From contig NZ_PJBJ01000022.1 in the NCBI RefSeq assembly GCF_002836475.1, positions 1 through 64,000 on the forward strand: a DNA stretch of 64,000 nucleotides, given 5' to 3'. Below, piece by piece: positions 17,254-25,969 of the stretch. Numbering within the stretch: the stretch's first letter is position 1; each line of letters begins with the position of its first letter. The translations under genes and the position numbers were made by a program. The notes below the pieces were generated by a model. That model made no database searches. It was given only the letters and a program-made list of their open reading frames with translations, and was not told the DNA's origin. Source of the DNA: Flavobacterium sp. ALD4 (GTDB taxonomy: Bacteria > Bacteroidota > Bacteroidia > Flavobacteriales > Flavobacteriaceae).

Positions 17254-17694
17254 ATGAAAATAAACTTAAAGAACGGAATTGATAAACTCATTTTCGGGAT
17301 GAAACAAAAGGATGTTACCGCTATTTATGGTAAGCCGGATAGAAATTACAAAGACGAAGATGACAATGTTATTTTTGCCTACAACACACTCAAAATCCGT
17401 TTGACATTCTATAAAGAGGAAGACTTTAGACTTGGATATATGGTAGCTTCCAATGCAAATTTAGACTTGTTTGGAAATAAAGTAGTTAACAGAAAAATCA
17501 GTGAAGTCAAAAAAGAATTGGCTACAAAAGGAGTGGCTAAATTTACTCAGGAAGAATTTGATACTTTCGAAAACTATTTTAACGAAGACAATTGGATTAT
17601 CTTCCAAACAGAATTTGATGAGGTTGTAAAAGTTGAAGTTGGTGCAATTATCAATCAAAAAGATGAATTCGACTGGAAATTTAAGAGCAAATAA
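17254..17694 (+). CDS. Conserved small protein of unknown function
   Basis: A 146-residue soluble protein with no signal peptide. It opens with LIFGMKQKDVTAIYGKPD, a pattern seen in small BamE/SmpA-like or tail-less beta-alpha folds that start with a G-x-x-x-x-V-x-x-x-x-G-x-P motif. The remainder alternates charged and aromatic residues (YFNEDNWIIFQTEFDEVVKVEV). The function is unknown and the fold resemblance is weak. It is monocistronic and followed by a bidirectional-looking terminator. Confidence 0.72.
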   Translation: MKINLKNGIDKLIFGMKQKDVTAIYGKPDRNYKDEDDNVIFAYNTLKIRLTFYKEEDFRLGYMVASNANLDLFGNKVVNRKISEVKKELATKGVAKFTQEEFDTFENYFNEDNWIIFQTEFDEVVKVEVGAIINQKDEFDWKFKSK

Positions 17695-17719
17695 TAGTTG
17701 AAGAATTCGTATAAATATA

Positions 17720-17754
17720 AAACCCGATACATTTTTTAATGTATCGGGTTTCTA
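17720..17754. terminator. Terminator between convergent genes
   Basis: AAACCCGATACAT pairs with ATGTATCGGGTTT around a short T loop. It sits between the small protein gene and the convergent peptidyl-prolyl isomerase operon and may serve both. Confidence 0.8.
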
Positions 17755-17781
17755 TTATAAAGTCACTTTAGAGGGCTTCGT

Positions 17782-18993
17782 TTATTGCTTTGGACCTGTT
17801 GGTCTTTCGAGCATTTCCATTTCAAAAATCAGGGTTGCGTTTGGCGGTATAACGCCACCAGCGCCGCGTTCTCCGTAAGCTAAATTAGAAGGTATGAATA
17901 ATACCACTTTATCTCCATAAGACATCAGGCTTAATCCCTCTAAAAATCCAGGAATCATACCGTCTTTTTTTCCCGCTTGAAAAGGAAAGGCTTGGTATCC
18001 GTTTTGTGCGGCTCTATTTTCATCGTATTTACCATACGTTTTATTTACGTCTTCATAGCTGCTGTCAAATAAATTTCCGTCTTCAAAATAACCTGCGTAA
18101 TGAAAATAAAAAGTACTGCCATCAAGGGGTTTGATACCTGTTCCTTTTTGGACTATTTTGTAAGTCAGTCCAGAAGAAGTTGTAGTTGAAGTGGCTTTTA
18201 TAGTGGCAAAATAAGCTTTTTTTGTAGCAACTACTGGCGCATATTTTTCTATAGATGCTTTTTTACTTTCTGCTTCTAGTGCCGTTTCTTTCGCTTTGTT
18301 TTCAGCATCGATAAATGCTTGTCTTTTAGCATCTTCCATTTTATTAAGAAAATAATCAGAGAATACTTTTGGAGCATCAAACTTTTTAGCCAAAGTACCT
18401 TTTCGCGTAATAGTTACCTTTTTTATAACATCATCTTGAGCTATAGTATTCACGACATTCATACCCTCAGTTACATGACCAAAAATGGTATGTTTTCCGT
18501 TTAACCATGGTGTGTCTTTATGAGTTATAAAAAATTGACTTGAATTGGTAGCGGGACCAGAGTTGGCCATAGCCAAAATACCAGCTTGGTTAAACTTTAG
18601 GTCAGTAAATTCATCTCTGAAAGAATAGCCGGTACCGGCAGAACCACTTCCTGAAGGATCACCTCCTTGAATCATGAAGTTCGGGATCACACGATGAAAT
18701 TTTAAACCATCAAAAAAAGGTTTTGCTTTTAGTTTTTCGTCAGTTACAAATGTGTTTTTTCCTTCAGCTAAGGCAATGAAATTAGCAACGGTAACGGGTG
18801 TTTTTTCGTACTCTAATTGGGCGGTTATGTCTCCTTTAGTTGTGGTAAAAGTGACAAAAATGCCATCGATAACTGGAGTTTTTACTGCAGTTTTATTGGG
18901 TGAGGCCTTGGTCTGCAGTACTACTTTTTTTGCAGTCTGAGCTTGTACATTGAGCATTCCAATGCATACTAAAAATAAAAGTTTCATTTTCAT
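17782..18993 (-). CDS. Exported cyclophilin-FKBP fusion peptidyl-prolyl isomerase
   Basis: A 403-residue protein with a signal peptide (cleavage near VQAQ). A cyclophilin domain follows at about 45-195 (FHRVIPNFMIQGGDP, NSSQFFITH, WLNGKHTIFG). After a helical Lys/Glu/Ala-rich linker comes an FKBP domain at about 275-400 (FHYAGYFEDGNLFDSS, GMIPGFLEGL, LAYGERGAGG.IPPNATLIFEME). Both folds catalyse cis-trans proline isomerisation, so this is a two-headed envelope foldase. It is last in a minus-strand cluster with a close paralogue, GldI and a DHH phosphoesterase. Conserved catalytic residues appear intact in both domains. Confidence 0.93.
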   Translation of the reverse strand: MKMKLLFLVCIGMLNVQAQTAKKVVLQTKASPNKTAVKTPVIDGIFVTFTTTKGDITAQLEYEKTPVTVANFIALAEGKNTFVTDEKLKAKPFFDGLKFHRVIPNFMIQGGDPSGSGSAGTGYSFRDEFTDLKFNQAGILAMANSGPATNSSQFFITHKDTPWLNGKHTIFGHVTEGMNVVNTIAQDDVIKKVTITRKGTLAKKFDAPKVFSDYFLNKMEDAKRQAFIDAENKAKETALEAESKKASIEKYAPVVATKKAYFATIKATSTTTSSGLTYKIVQKGTGIKPLDGSTFYFHYAGYFEDGNLFDSSYEDVNKTYGKYDENRAAQNGYQAFPFQAGKKDGMIPGFLEGLSLMSYGDKVVLFIPSNLAYGERGAGGVIPPNATLIFEMEMLERPTGPKQ

Positions 18994-19034
18994 TTTATAT
19001 TTATTTAAGGACTAATTTATATAAAGCTATTTGA

Positions 19035-20159
19035 CTATTGAGGTGCTGATTCTAACAATTCTATTTCAAACACAATATTGGTATTAGGAGGAATTACATC
19101 TCCCGCACCACCTGCACCATAAGCTAAGTGAGAGGGTATGAATAAAATGGCCTTATCACCAAAAGATAGTTTTTCTAATCCTTCGATGAAACCAGGAATC
19201 ATGCCATCTTTTTTTCCAGACTGAAATGGAATGGGTTGGTATCCATTTTGAGCTGCTCTAGCAGGATCAAATTTGCCATAAGTTTGAGCGACGTTTTCTA
19301 TACTTGTATCAAATAGATGTCCATCTTCTAGAAAACCTGCATAATGGATGAATAATGCAGCTCCTTTGGCCGGTTTTTTGCCACCCCCTTTTTTAGTGAT
19401 AACGTATTTAAGGCCGGTAGATGTTTTTGTTGCCTTTCTTTGCAGGGCGTTAAAATATTTCATCTTGTCTTGACGGACATCCTTATACTTCTCGTCGTAC
19501 TTTTTTTTACTCTGTTCTTCAATAGCTAGTTTTTTCTTTTGATTTTCAGATTCCACAGAGAAATAATCGTAGAAAGTTTTTGTAGCATTAAACTTTTTTG
19601 CTGCTTCTCCTTTTCGGATAATAGTTACTTTATTAACGTAATCGTTTTGCTCAATCAGATTTACGACATCGATTCCTTTATCGACTACGTGGCCAAAAAT
19701 AGTATGCTTACCGTCTAACCATGGAGTAGCAACATGTGTAATAAAAAATTGACTACTGTTAGTTGCAGGACCATTATTTGCCATTGCTAAAACGCCACCT
19801 GCATCAAAACGTAAATCGGTAAATTCATCTTTAAATTTATATCCAGCATCGCCCGATCCTGTGCCTAATGGATCTCCTGTTTGTATCATGAAGTCTTTGA
19901 TTACTCGGTGAAATCGCAGTCCATCATAAAAAGGGCGTCCCTTAAGGTTGTCATTAGTGACAAAATCATTTTTACCTTCTGCTAAAGTAATAAAGTTGGC
20001 GACCGTTATAGGTGCTTTGTTATAATCTAAAGCTACGATTATATCTCCTTTGCTAGTTGTTATTTTGGCAAATAAACCATCTGGGAGGTTGCTGTTTTCC
20101 TCGTTACAAGAGTATAATGTTGTAATTGCGAGTAATACGAATAGGATCTTTTTTTTCAT
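19035..20159 (-). CDS. Lipoprotein cyclophilin-FKBP fusion peptidyl-prolyl isomerase
   Basis: A 374-residue paralogue of the preceding protein with the same order: cyclophilin (about 28-180), charged linker, FKBP (about 255-370). It instead has a lipoprotein signal (TTLYSC, Cys near 18), so it is membrane anchored. Active-site motifs (FHRVIKDFMIQTGDP, SSQFFITH, GMIPGFIEGL, AYGAGGAGDVIPPNT) are intact. It lies 19 bp downstream of gldI and about 40 bp upstream of the soluble paralogue, consistent with one operon. The two probably arose by tandem duplication and then separated in location: tethered versus periplasmic. Confidence 0.93.
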   Translation of the reverse strand: MKKKILFVLLAITTLYSCNEENSNLPDGLFAKITTSKGDIIVALDYNKAPITVANFITLAEGKNDFVTNDNLKGRPFYDGLRFHRVIKDFMIQTGDPLGTGSGDAGYKFKDEFTDLRFDAGGVLAMANNGPATNSSQFFITHVATPWLDGKHTIFGHVVDKGIDVVNLIEQNDYVNKVTIIRKGEAAKKFNATKTFYDYFSVESENQKKKLAIEEQSKKKYDEKYKDVRQDKMKYFNALQRKATKTSTGLKYVITKKGGGKKPAKGAALFIHYAGFLEDGHLFDTSIENVAQTYGKFDPARAAQNGYQPIPFQSGKKDGMIPGFIEGLEKLSFGDKAILFIPSHLAYGAGGAGDVIPPNTNIVFEIELLESAPQ

Positions 20160-20178
20160 AACGATATTGGTTAGCTTA

Positions 20179-20871
20179 CTACTTTAAAGTGTCTTTTGGT
20201 TGTGTTGGGGTTGATCTTGTTTTTTTTATTGGACTCTGCACTTGCTCTTTAGGGGCTTGTATTGCTGTTTTCATGGCTGATACATCAGGAATTGATGTTG
20301 GATCCATTTGTTTTTTATAGACCGCTTCCGACATAAAATCACGTAATGTAACGGTGCAAATCAAGGGTTGGTTGTGGCCAATTCTTTTATTGTCACCATG
20401 ATAACCAAATCCCATGTGCGACGGAAAAAGAAAGTTCACTTTTTCATTTTTATGCATTAGTTTGATACCGTCTCTTAATCCCATCATGATGTCTTGTTTG
20501 TCGACATAATAAATTTGCGGTCGTAATTCTAATTCCGAGTAGATGATAGCACCGCCAAGGTCTTTTATTTCATAGTCAAAGAAAACCACATCTCCTTTTT
20601 TTGGAGTCAGGGTGTCTACTTCATTTTCACTTTCATAGGAATACCAATAGCCTTTTGAAGAAGACATATAATCCAACCCTGGATTACTTTTCATCAGTTT
20701 TTTTATCTGATCTTCTTCGCCAGCCACTAATTTTTTATTTCTTTCCACTGATTTTTTCATGAAACTTCCCGACGTTTGTGAAATAGGTCTTCGGGCTTCC
20801 TGATGCTGTTTACAACTGGAAACCATAAGTGATAAAAATAAGGCAATTACAATAATAGGATTAAATTTCAT
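20179..20871 (-). CDS. gldI: Gliding motility lipoprotein GldI (FKBP type)
   Basis: A 230-residue lipoprotein (MVSSC, Cys near 20) with one FKBP domain at about 90-190 (GDVVFFDYEIKDLGGAIIY, GLRDGIKLMHKNEKVNFLFPS, GFGYHGD). A Thr/Pro/Lys-rich tail follows. It matches GldI of Flavobacterium johnsoniae, which is required for gliding and linked to T9SS function, probably as a foldase for secreted or machinery proteins. It sits 6 bp downstream of the DHH phosphoesterase gene and upstream of two more isomerases. The identification is strong from its length, lipobox and FKBP layout. Confidence 0.88.
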   Translation of the reverse strand: MKFNPIIVIALFLSLMVSSCKQHQEARRPISQTSGSFMKKSVERNKKLVAGEEDQIKKLMKSNPGLDYMSSSKGYWYSYESENEVDTLTPKKGDVVFFDYEIKDLGGAIIYSELELRPQIYYVDKQDIMMGLRDGIKLMHKNEKVNFLFPSHMGFGYHGDNKRIGHNQPLICTVTLRDFMSEAVYKKQMDPTSIPDVSAMKTAIQAPKEQVQSPIKKTRSTPTQPKDTLK

Positions 20872-20877
20872 GATGTG

Positions 20878-21885
20878 TTATATCGTTAGTTTTGTTACTA
20901 AATCCTCAAATTTGCGTACTGTTTCTTCCATCGATACTTCTGACTTTCCACCAGCGGCATTGCGATGTCCACCGCCGTGAAAATGATCTCTTGCGAATTG
21001 ATTGACATCAAAGTCACCTTGTGAACGAAAGGATATTTTGATTATTTTTTCGTCTTTATTTTCGATAAAAATGGCTGTAAATACAATTCCTTTTATACTT
21101 AAACCATAATTTACGATGCCTTCAGTATCTCCCTTAACATAATCAAAGGTATTCAATTCATCTTGAGTTAGCGTAGTATAGGTTGTTTGATGTTTTAAAA
21201 TTACTTTCAAGTTTTGAAGTGCTCTGCCCAATAGTTGCAATCGGCTGTACGAACTGTTTTCAAAAAGCAAAGTGGGTATTTTAGTGTTTTCAACACCTAA
21301 ATCAATTAATTCGGCAACGATTCTATGCGTGTTTCCGGTGGTTCCCGGGAATCGGAAAGAACCGGAATCAGTTAGAATTCCAGTATAGATGCAGGTTCCG
21401 ATTGTCTTGTCGATGTCTTCTTTTTTACCAAGAAAAGAAATGAAGTTGTATAACATTTCGCAAGTCGACCCAAAAGAGGTGTCCGAATATGTGTAAGCGG
21501 CATAATCATCCGGTTTTTGATGGTGGTCAATCATGATAAATGGCGCTTTCATCTCAGATAAAACAGCTTCCATTCCGCCACCTACACGGTGCAAAGCATT
21601 GAAATCTAAAGTAAAAATTAGATCGGCCGCTTCGAGTATTTCAGTGCAGTTTTCTTTGTCTTGTTCGAATATTTTAACGGTCTCTGAGCCTGGAAGCCAA
21701 GCTAGGAAATCCGGAAATTCATTTGGAGCAATCACGATAGGTTCATGATTATTTTTTAATAAAAAGTGGTATAATCCTAAGGTAGAACCCATAGCATCCC
21801 CGTCAGGACCTCTATGTGGAATAATTGCAATTTTTTTTGGTGTTGCTAATAACAACTGTATCGCTTGAATGTCTTGTGTTTTCAT
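20878..21885 (-). CDS. DHH/DHHA1 phosphoesterase, NrnA-like
   Basis: A 335-residue cytosolic phosphoesterase. DHH-domain motifs are PHRGPDGDAMGS (about 23-34), an LDFN aspartate, and DHH in MIDHHQKPDDY. The DHHA1 domain ends with the GGGHRNAAGG nucleotide-binding loop. Proteins of this type are bifunctional oligoribonuclease and pAp phosphatase (NrnA) or cyclic dinucleotide-product phosphodiesterases. They use Mn ions held by the Asp/His motifs. It is the first gene of the gldI-isomerase cluster. NrnA-like activity is a family inference; no residue here distinguishes oligoRNA from pAp. Confidence 0.9.
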   Translation of the reverse strand: MKTQDIQAIQLLLATPKKIAIIPHRGPDGDAMGSTLGLYHFLLKNNHEPIVIAPNEFPDFLAWLPGSETVKIFEQDKENCTEILEAADLIFTLDFNALHRVGGGMEAVLSEMKAPFIMIDHHQKPDDYAAYTYSDTSFGSTCEMLYNFISFLGKKEDIDKTIGTCIYTGILTDSGSFRFPGTTGNTHRIVAELIDLGVENTKIPTLLFENSSYSRLQLLGRALQNLKVILKHQTTYTTLTQDELNTFDYVKGDTEGIVNYGLSIKGIVFTAIFIENKDEKIIKISFRSQGDFDVNQFARDHFHGGGHRNAAGGKSEVSMEETVRKFEDLVTKLTI

Positions 21886-21953
21886 AGTATGCGAATTTAC
21901 ATTTTTTTAATGTAATGTTTAAATCATTTAAGGAATTAACGTTGTTTTGTAGA

Positions 21954-23210
21954 TCAAAAATTGTCCAGTTTTCTTCTTTTAAATTTTTGATACAAATGAT
22001 ATTTAGCTCCTTTTATAATTTGTGAGTGGTAAATACCTACCGATCCCGATGCCAAATAAGCTATAAAACAGGCAATTCCGATAAATAATCCGCTTTCCAT
22101 TCCAAAGAGTTCCATGCCCATAATCGTGCAGGCGACAGGCGTATGAGTGGCCCCTGAAAAAACAGCCACAAATCCCATTCCTGCTAAAAGCGCAATAGGT
22201 AATGGGACAAAAATCGATAAGGCGCTTCCCAATGTGGCGCCAATAAAAAAGAGAGGGGTGACTTCACCGCCTTTAAAACCTGCACCTAAGGTAAATCCAG
22301 TAAACAATATTTTGAGTAAAAAGTCATAATATTCACTTGGGTTAGAAAAGGATTCGACAATAATAGGAACTCCTAAGCCCAAGTATTTTGTGGTTCCGAT
22401 GAAATACATAGCGGATGCAAATATAATCCCTCCCACAAAAGGACGCAGTGGAGGATATGGTATTGTTTTCGAAAATAAACTACCCCAATAATGGGTGCTT
22501 CTGGAAAAAAGCATCGCTGCTAGGCCAAATAGAACACTAATAGGAATTATCCAGAGCAATAGCGTTAAAGTGAAGGAAGGGACGATAGGAATGGCATAGT
22601 GGGTGTGTTTTACTTCCCATAACTCGACTGTATAGTAAGCGATAAAGGCTACCAGAAAGGACAAAATAATACTCTTATAACTAATTTTACTAAAATACAG
22701 TACCTCTAACGCAAATAAAGCCCCTGCTAACGGTGTCCCGAAAACGGAAGCAAATCCAGCACTGATTCCTAAAATGATTAGTGTTTTTCTGTCTGAATTA
22801 TCGAGTTTGAAAAGCCCAGTAAATTGATCGGCTATTGCTCCACCCATCTGTACTGCAGTTCCTTCACGACCGACTGATCCACCAAATAAATGGGTAATTA
22901 TCGTACCGATAAGCACTAACGGAGCCATTTTTAAAGGAATCGTCTTTTGTGGATTTTCGTATTCTTCCAGTAATAAATTATTGCCTTTTACGACTTCTTT
23001 GCCATAATAATGATATCCTAATCCAATAAGTAATCCCCCAATTGGCAACAGCCAAATGACCCAGTTGTGTTGCCCTCTGTATTGTGCTGCCCATTCTAAA
23101 GCCGCTAATAAAAAGGCGGAGGCCGAGCCAGACAAAAAGCCAATCAAAACACAAATGAAAAGCCATTTAAGAGAGCTTGCTGTAATTTTTTTTATTTTTT
23201 CTGAATTCAT
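21954..23210 (-). CDS. CLC family anion transporter, probably fluoride type (CLC-F)
   Basis: A 418-residue polytopic inner-membrane protein of the CLC family, ending after the transport domain with no CBS domains. The gating-glutamate motif reads GREGT (residues 114-118, Glu116) instead of GREGP. The usual chloride-binding GSGIP segment is replaced by KGNNL (75-79). Both features are those I associate with the CLC-F fluoride/proton antiporters. GGEVTPLFFIGA marks the second half. I start at the ATG at 23210; the longer frame uses TTG. RidA lies 44 bp upstream in the same direction. No fluoride riboswitch is visible upstream of RidA. Family certain, fluoride specificity inferred. Confidence 0.88.
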   Translation of the reverse strand: MNSEKIKKITASSLKWLFICVLIGFLSGSASAFLLAALEWAAQYRGQHNWVIWLLPIGGLLIGLGYHYYGKEVVKGNNLLLEEYENPQKTIPLKMAPLVLIGTIITHLFGGSVGREGTAVQMGGAIADQFTGLFKLDNSDRKTLIILGISAGFASVFGTPLAGALFALEVLYFSKISYKSIILSFLVAFIAYYTVELWEVKHTHYAIPIVPSFTLTLLLWIIPISVLFGLAAMLFSRSTHYWGSLFSKTIPYPPLRPFVGGIIFASAMYFIGTTKYLGLGVPIIVESFSNPSEYYDFLLKILFTGFTLGAGFKGGEVTPLFFIGATLGSALSIFVPLPIALLAGMGFVAVFSGATHTPVACTIMGMELFGMESGLFIGIACFIAYLASGSVGIYHSQIIKGAKYHLYQKFKRRKLDNF

Positions 23211-23254
23211 TCGTTTCAATAGTGGAATTGCCCAAGCAATTTTTGGCTAAAGTA

Positions 23255-23665
23255 TTACAATCCTTTCGAAATATTTTGTTTTTCAGGAAGTACAGCTGTA
23301 AATTCAATTTCCACAAGATATTCAGGAGCTATCAATTTACTGATTTCATAGAAACCGGTAGTAGGTTTTATATCTTTAAAAAATGCAGTATGCGCCTTAG
23401 CAACGGCCTCAAAGTTATTGATATTTGTAGTGAAAATTCGGGTACGAATGACGTCTTTCATGCTCGCGTTTAAATCTTCAAGTACTTTTTCTACTCTCTC
23501 TAGAATATTAAATGTTTGAGAGTAAGCATCGTCAGCTTTTACTTTTGCTCCATCCACGATAGCCACCGTTCCAGAAACTTCGATAATATTGCCAATACGC
23601 ACAGCGCGACAATAGCCCATTTTATCTTCCCAAGGCGAACCTGTTAATATGTTTTCTCTTTTCAT
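23255..23665 (-). CDS. RidA family protein
   Basis: A 136-residue member of the RidA/YjgF/UK114 family. These trimeric proteins deaminate reactive enamine or imine intermediates from PLP enzymes. The RNILTGSPWEDKMGYCRAVRIGN-type start and the IVDGAKVKADDAYSQT, VIRTRIFTTNINNFEAVAKAH and LIAPEYLVEIEFTAV blocks fit. The Arg in VIRTRIF is the substrate-binding Arg of active RidA proteins, and the late Glu (EIEFTAV) is also present. The gene precedes the CLC gene with a short gap, suggesting cotranscription, though a functional link is not obvious. Confidence 0.92.
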   Translation of the reverse strand: MKRENILTGSPWEDKMGYCRAVRIGNIIEVSGTVAIVDGAKVKADDAYSQTFNILERVEKVLEDLNASMKDVIRTRIFTTNINNFEAVAKAHTAFFKDIKPTTGFYEISKLIAPEYLVEIEFTAVLPEKQNISKGL

Positions 23666-23925
23666 GATGATACATTTTTTAGTTTATTTCTATTAGAATT
23701 TAATTTTGTTATAAAGTTTGGTACATTTTTTGCAACTTTTAAAGGTAATAAAATAAAAAACATTGATTTTTGCATATAAATTCGATTTTGATAGATGGGT
23801 TTTAGCATATTTGATACACTGAAACATACTATTTTTGACAATTTAAAGTTATAAGAGTAAGTTAAAGTACGCCATTGTTATGTTTTTATAATATTGGTTT
23901 TTTATTTTTAAAAAAAATTGCATAA

Positions 23926-24522
23926 ATGATCAATAAATATACAAACGGTATAAAGCGAATTTTCCTTTTTATTTTGACATTTGGAATAATTTCCAACAGT
24001 TATTCTCAGGATAAATTTGACGATAAGTTTAAAGCAGTTCCTCCGAAAATTAAGCCTTTAAAAATTAAAGAAGTAATAGCACAGGTACCAGGGCCTCCTA
24101 AAGTGAAACCTTATGTTGCTGATCCTATCCCAGAAAACAATTTTAAAGTGCCCAAAAATGATGATATCATTGCATCAGAAGTTTATAAAAAAAACCAGGA
24201 TTTAGGTGTTTTTAAAACTAGTTCTAAAATTGCAAACGTAAGATATCGCGATGGAGCCTATGTTGATGGGGATAAAATTAGGATTTATGTAAATTATAAG
24301 GTCGTAGAGTATGAGGTGGTATTGGATGGGGACTTTAAAGGATTTGAAATAAATCTGGAAAAAGGGGTTAATATAATTGATTTTGAAGCGTTAAATGAAG
24401 GTTTTGCCGCACCCAATACGGCAGAATTTGAAGTTTATGACGATAATGGTAAGATGATTTCTTCGAGTCAATGGAATATAGGAATTGGGTACAAGGCTAC
24501 AATAATTATAGACAAGCAGTAG
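23926..24522 (+). CDS. Exported protein with proline-rich segment, unknown function
   Basis: A 198-residue protein with a signal peptide (cleavage near NSYSQ). A Lys/Pro/Val-rich stretch (KAVPPKIKPLKIKE, then VPGPPKVKP) follows, then a C-terminal beta domain (about 105-195; RYRDGAYVDGDKIRIYVN, EVYDDNGKMISSSQWN). The domain order and the start of the mature protein (KFKAVPP) match the next gene, so they are paralogues. It is probably periplasmic, since no sorting domain is visible. I do not recognise the family. Confidence 0.75.
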   Translation: MINKYTNGIKRIFLFILTFGIISNSYSQDKFDDKFKAVPPKIKPLKIKEVIAQVPGPPKVKPYVADPIPENNFKVPKNDDIIASEVYKKNQDLGVFKTSSKIANVRYRDGAYVDGDKIRIYVNYKVVEYEVVLDGDFKGFEINLEKGVNIIDFEALNEGFAAPNTAEFEVYDDNGKMISSSQWNIGIGYKATIIIDKQ

Positions 24523-24637
24523 ATGTATTTTTTAATAAGACTGATTGAACTCTAAATGTGGGATGTTTTTCAATTAGATAAGGTTAATTTTTTTTTAATG
24601 TTAGTTTGAGGTTTTGTTTTCTAATTAGAAAGCTTGG

Positions 24638-24645
24638 TATATTTG
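24638..24645 (+). promoter_or_regulatory. Bacteroidota -7 element
   Basis: TATATTTG, with a TTTG 21 bp further upstream (24613-24616) as possible -33 element. It lies inside the longest reading frame and so argues for the downstream start at 24690. Confidence 0.6.
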
Positions 24646-24689
24646 TCGCGACTCGATATTTAGAGTATTTAAAAACAAAGAGGTGTAAC

Positions 24690-25391
24690 ATGAAGCATAT
24701 ATTATTGGTTATTATGACGTGTTTTGCAATAAACGGCTATTCTCAAATGGAGTTTAGTTCTAAGTTTAAAGCAATACCTCCTTTGGATACAGGCATTAAA
24801 ACTAAAAAAGCAATTCCCGCACCGGTTGCGCCACCAGATATTATAGCTCCTAATATTTTAAAAAAGCCTGAAGTCAAATTTCAGAGTACTAATTTTAAAA
24901 TTGGTGATCCTGACCCTATTTCCATGATTCAAACCAATGATTTTATTAATCCAGGGGATGAAGTGATGGATAAAATGAATAAGAGTATTGAAAAATCATT
25001 AGTAAAAAATGGATTAAAAGAGGATACATCGTATTTAAATATCAAAGACTTGGATTTTGGAATCATCCGAACAAAGTCAAAATCTTTAATGATTCGAGTA
25101 CGAGATTATGGTGCAATTGATGGCGATTTAATCAAAGCTACCATTATACATAATTATAAGGGTACTGTTTTAGTAAATAATTTATACTTGGATACAAATT
25201 ATAAAGACATCAAAATAGAGCTTCAAGAGGGACTTAATTATTTAGAGTTAGAGGCTCTAAACCGCGGGGCACTTGGAGGAAACACAGGCGCTTTTTATAT
25301 TTATGATACTGAAGGAAAGTTGTTGCTGTCTGACTTGTGGAATAATTTTGACACAGGAGTCAAATCTAAATTTACATTTATAAAAGAATAA
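24690..25391 (+). CDS. Exported protein, paralogue of preceding gene
   Basis: A 233-residue protein with a signal peptide (FAINGYSQ). The mature N-terminus (EFSSKFKAIPPLDTG) and the C-terminal beta domain (RVRDYGAIDGDLIKATIIHN, FYIYDTEGKLLLSDLWN) parallel the upstream gene. An insert of about 40 residues with a Met/Lys-rich helix separates them. The ATG at 24690 is chosen because it begins a proper signal peptide and follows a TAnnTTTG promoter; the open frame extends to 24606. Each gene may have its own promoter. Function unknown. Confidence 0.77.
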   Translation: MKHILLVIMTCFAINGYSQMEFSSKFKAIPPLDTGIKTKKAIPAPVAPPDIIAPNILKKPEVKFQSTNFKIGDPDPISMIQTNDFINPGDEVMDKMNKSIEKSLVKNGLKEDTSYLNIKDLDFGIIRTKSKSLMIRVRDYGAIDGDLIKATIIHNYKGTVLVNNLYLDTNYKDIKIELQEGLNYLELEALNRGALGGNTGAFYIYDTEGKLLLSDLWNNFDTGVKSKFTFIKE

Positions 25392-25407
25392 AGTTGCCTT
25401 GTACGAG

Positions 25408-25935
25408 CTAAAAAGGATCAGCTGTAACTCTGAACTTCATATCTCCTTTCACGGTAATGTCTTGCGTTATAGTTTCTTTAATCACAGCTTCAGCTCGCAA
25501 TTTAAAGGAAGGAGCTTTGATGTACTTATCCAGTTTCTCAGCAGTAGTTATAAGTGTTAAAATGTTTGAAGTGGAATTTATATCGTCTTTGTAAGCTAAT
25601 TCAATTTCGTCGTTCGCATCTGTTGAAATATAAAGATGAATTGATTTTAAAAAACTGAAAGTTTCGTTGGCAGGGTCACTTATTGTTACTGTCAACTCTT
25701 TTAATCTCACGTCTTTTACTAAGTTAGCCTTCGTGTTGTTATTCTCAAATTCAGCGCTGGAATTGGTAGTGATATCTGGTGTTACAAAGGGAACGGCTAT
25801 ACCAACAGGTAATCCGCTTGGAATTGTAAAAGTAGTCTGATTGGAAATTGTAAATGTCAGTAATTGGTCTACTACACTACAGGAAACGATAAAAAGACTT
25901 AAAGTAGCGATGGTTGTATAAATATATTTCTTCAA
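25408..25935 (-). CDS. Lipoprotein of unknown function, TTG start
   Basis: A 175-residue lipoprotein (FIVSCS, Cys near 19). Its mature region is all-beta in appearance, with Thr/Ile/Val-rich strands (KELTVTISDPANETFSFLKSIHLYIS) and a closing VKGDMKFRVTADPF. The only usable start is TTG at 25935: upstream in frame there is no ATG before a stop codon, and the lipoprotein signal begins right there. A TAnnTTTG element at 25962-25969 supports this. It converges with the preceding gene, with a gap of 16 bp. Function unknown. Confidence 0.78.
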   Translation of the reverse strand: MKKYIYTTIATLSLFIVSCSVVDQLLTFTISNQTTFTIPSGLPVGIAVPFVTPDITTNSSAEFENNNTKANLVKDVRLKELTVTISDPANETFSFLKSIHLYISTDANDEIELAYKDDINSTSNILTLITTAEKLDKYIKAPSFKLRAEAVIKETITQDITVKGDMKFRVTADPF

Positions 25936-25961
25936 AATATTTTTTTTAAATTAATGATTTA

Positions 25962-25969
25962 CAAAAGTA
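25962..25969 (-). promoter_or_regulatory. Bacteroidota -7 element
   Basis: TACTTTTG on the minus strand, 26 bp upstream of the TTG start of the lipoprotein. Confidence 0.55.

Noticed and set aside
23666..23925. Possible fluoride riboswitch upstream of the RidA-CLC unit
   Set aside because: I looked because the CLC seems fluoride-type, but the region is AT-rich and lacks the GC-rich pseudoknot blocks of the crcB motif.
24606..24689. Longer N-terminus for the second exported paralogue
   Set aside because: The extension carries no signal sequence and lies across a TAnnTTTG promoter; the ATG at 24690 begins a proper signal peptide.
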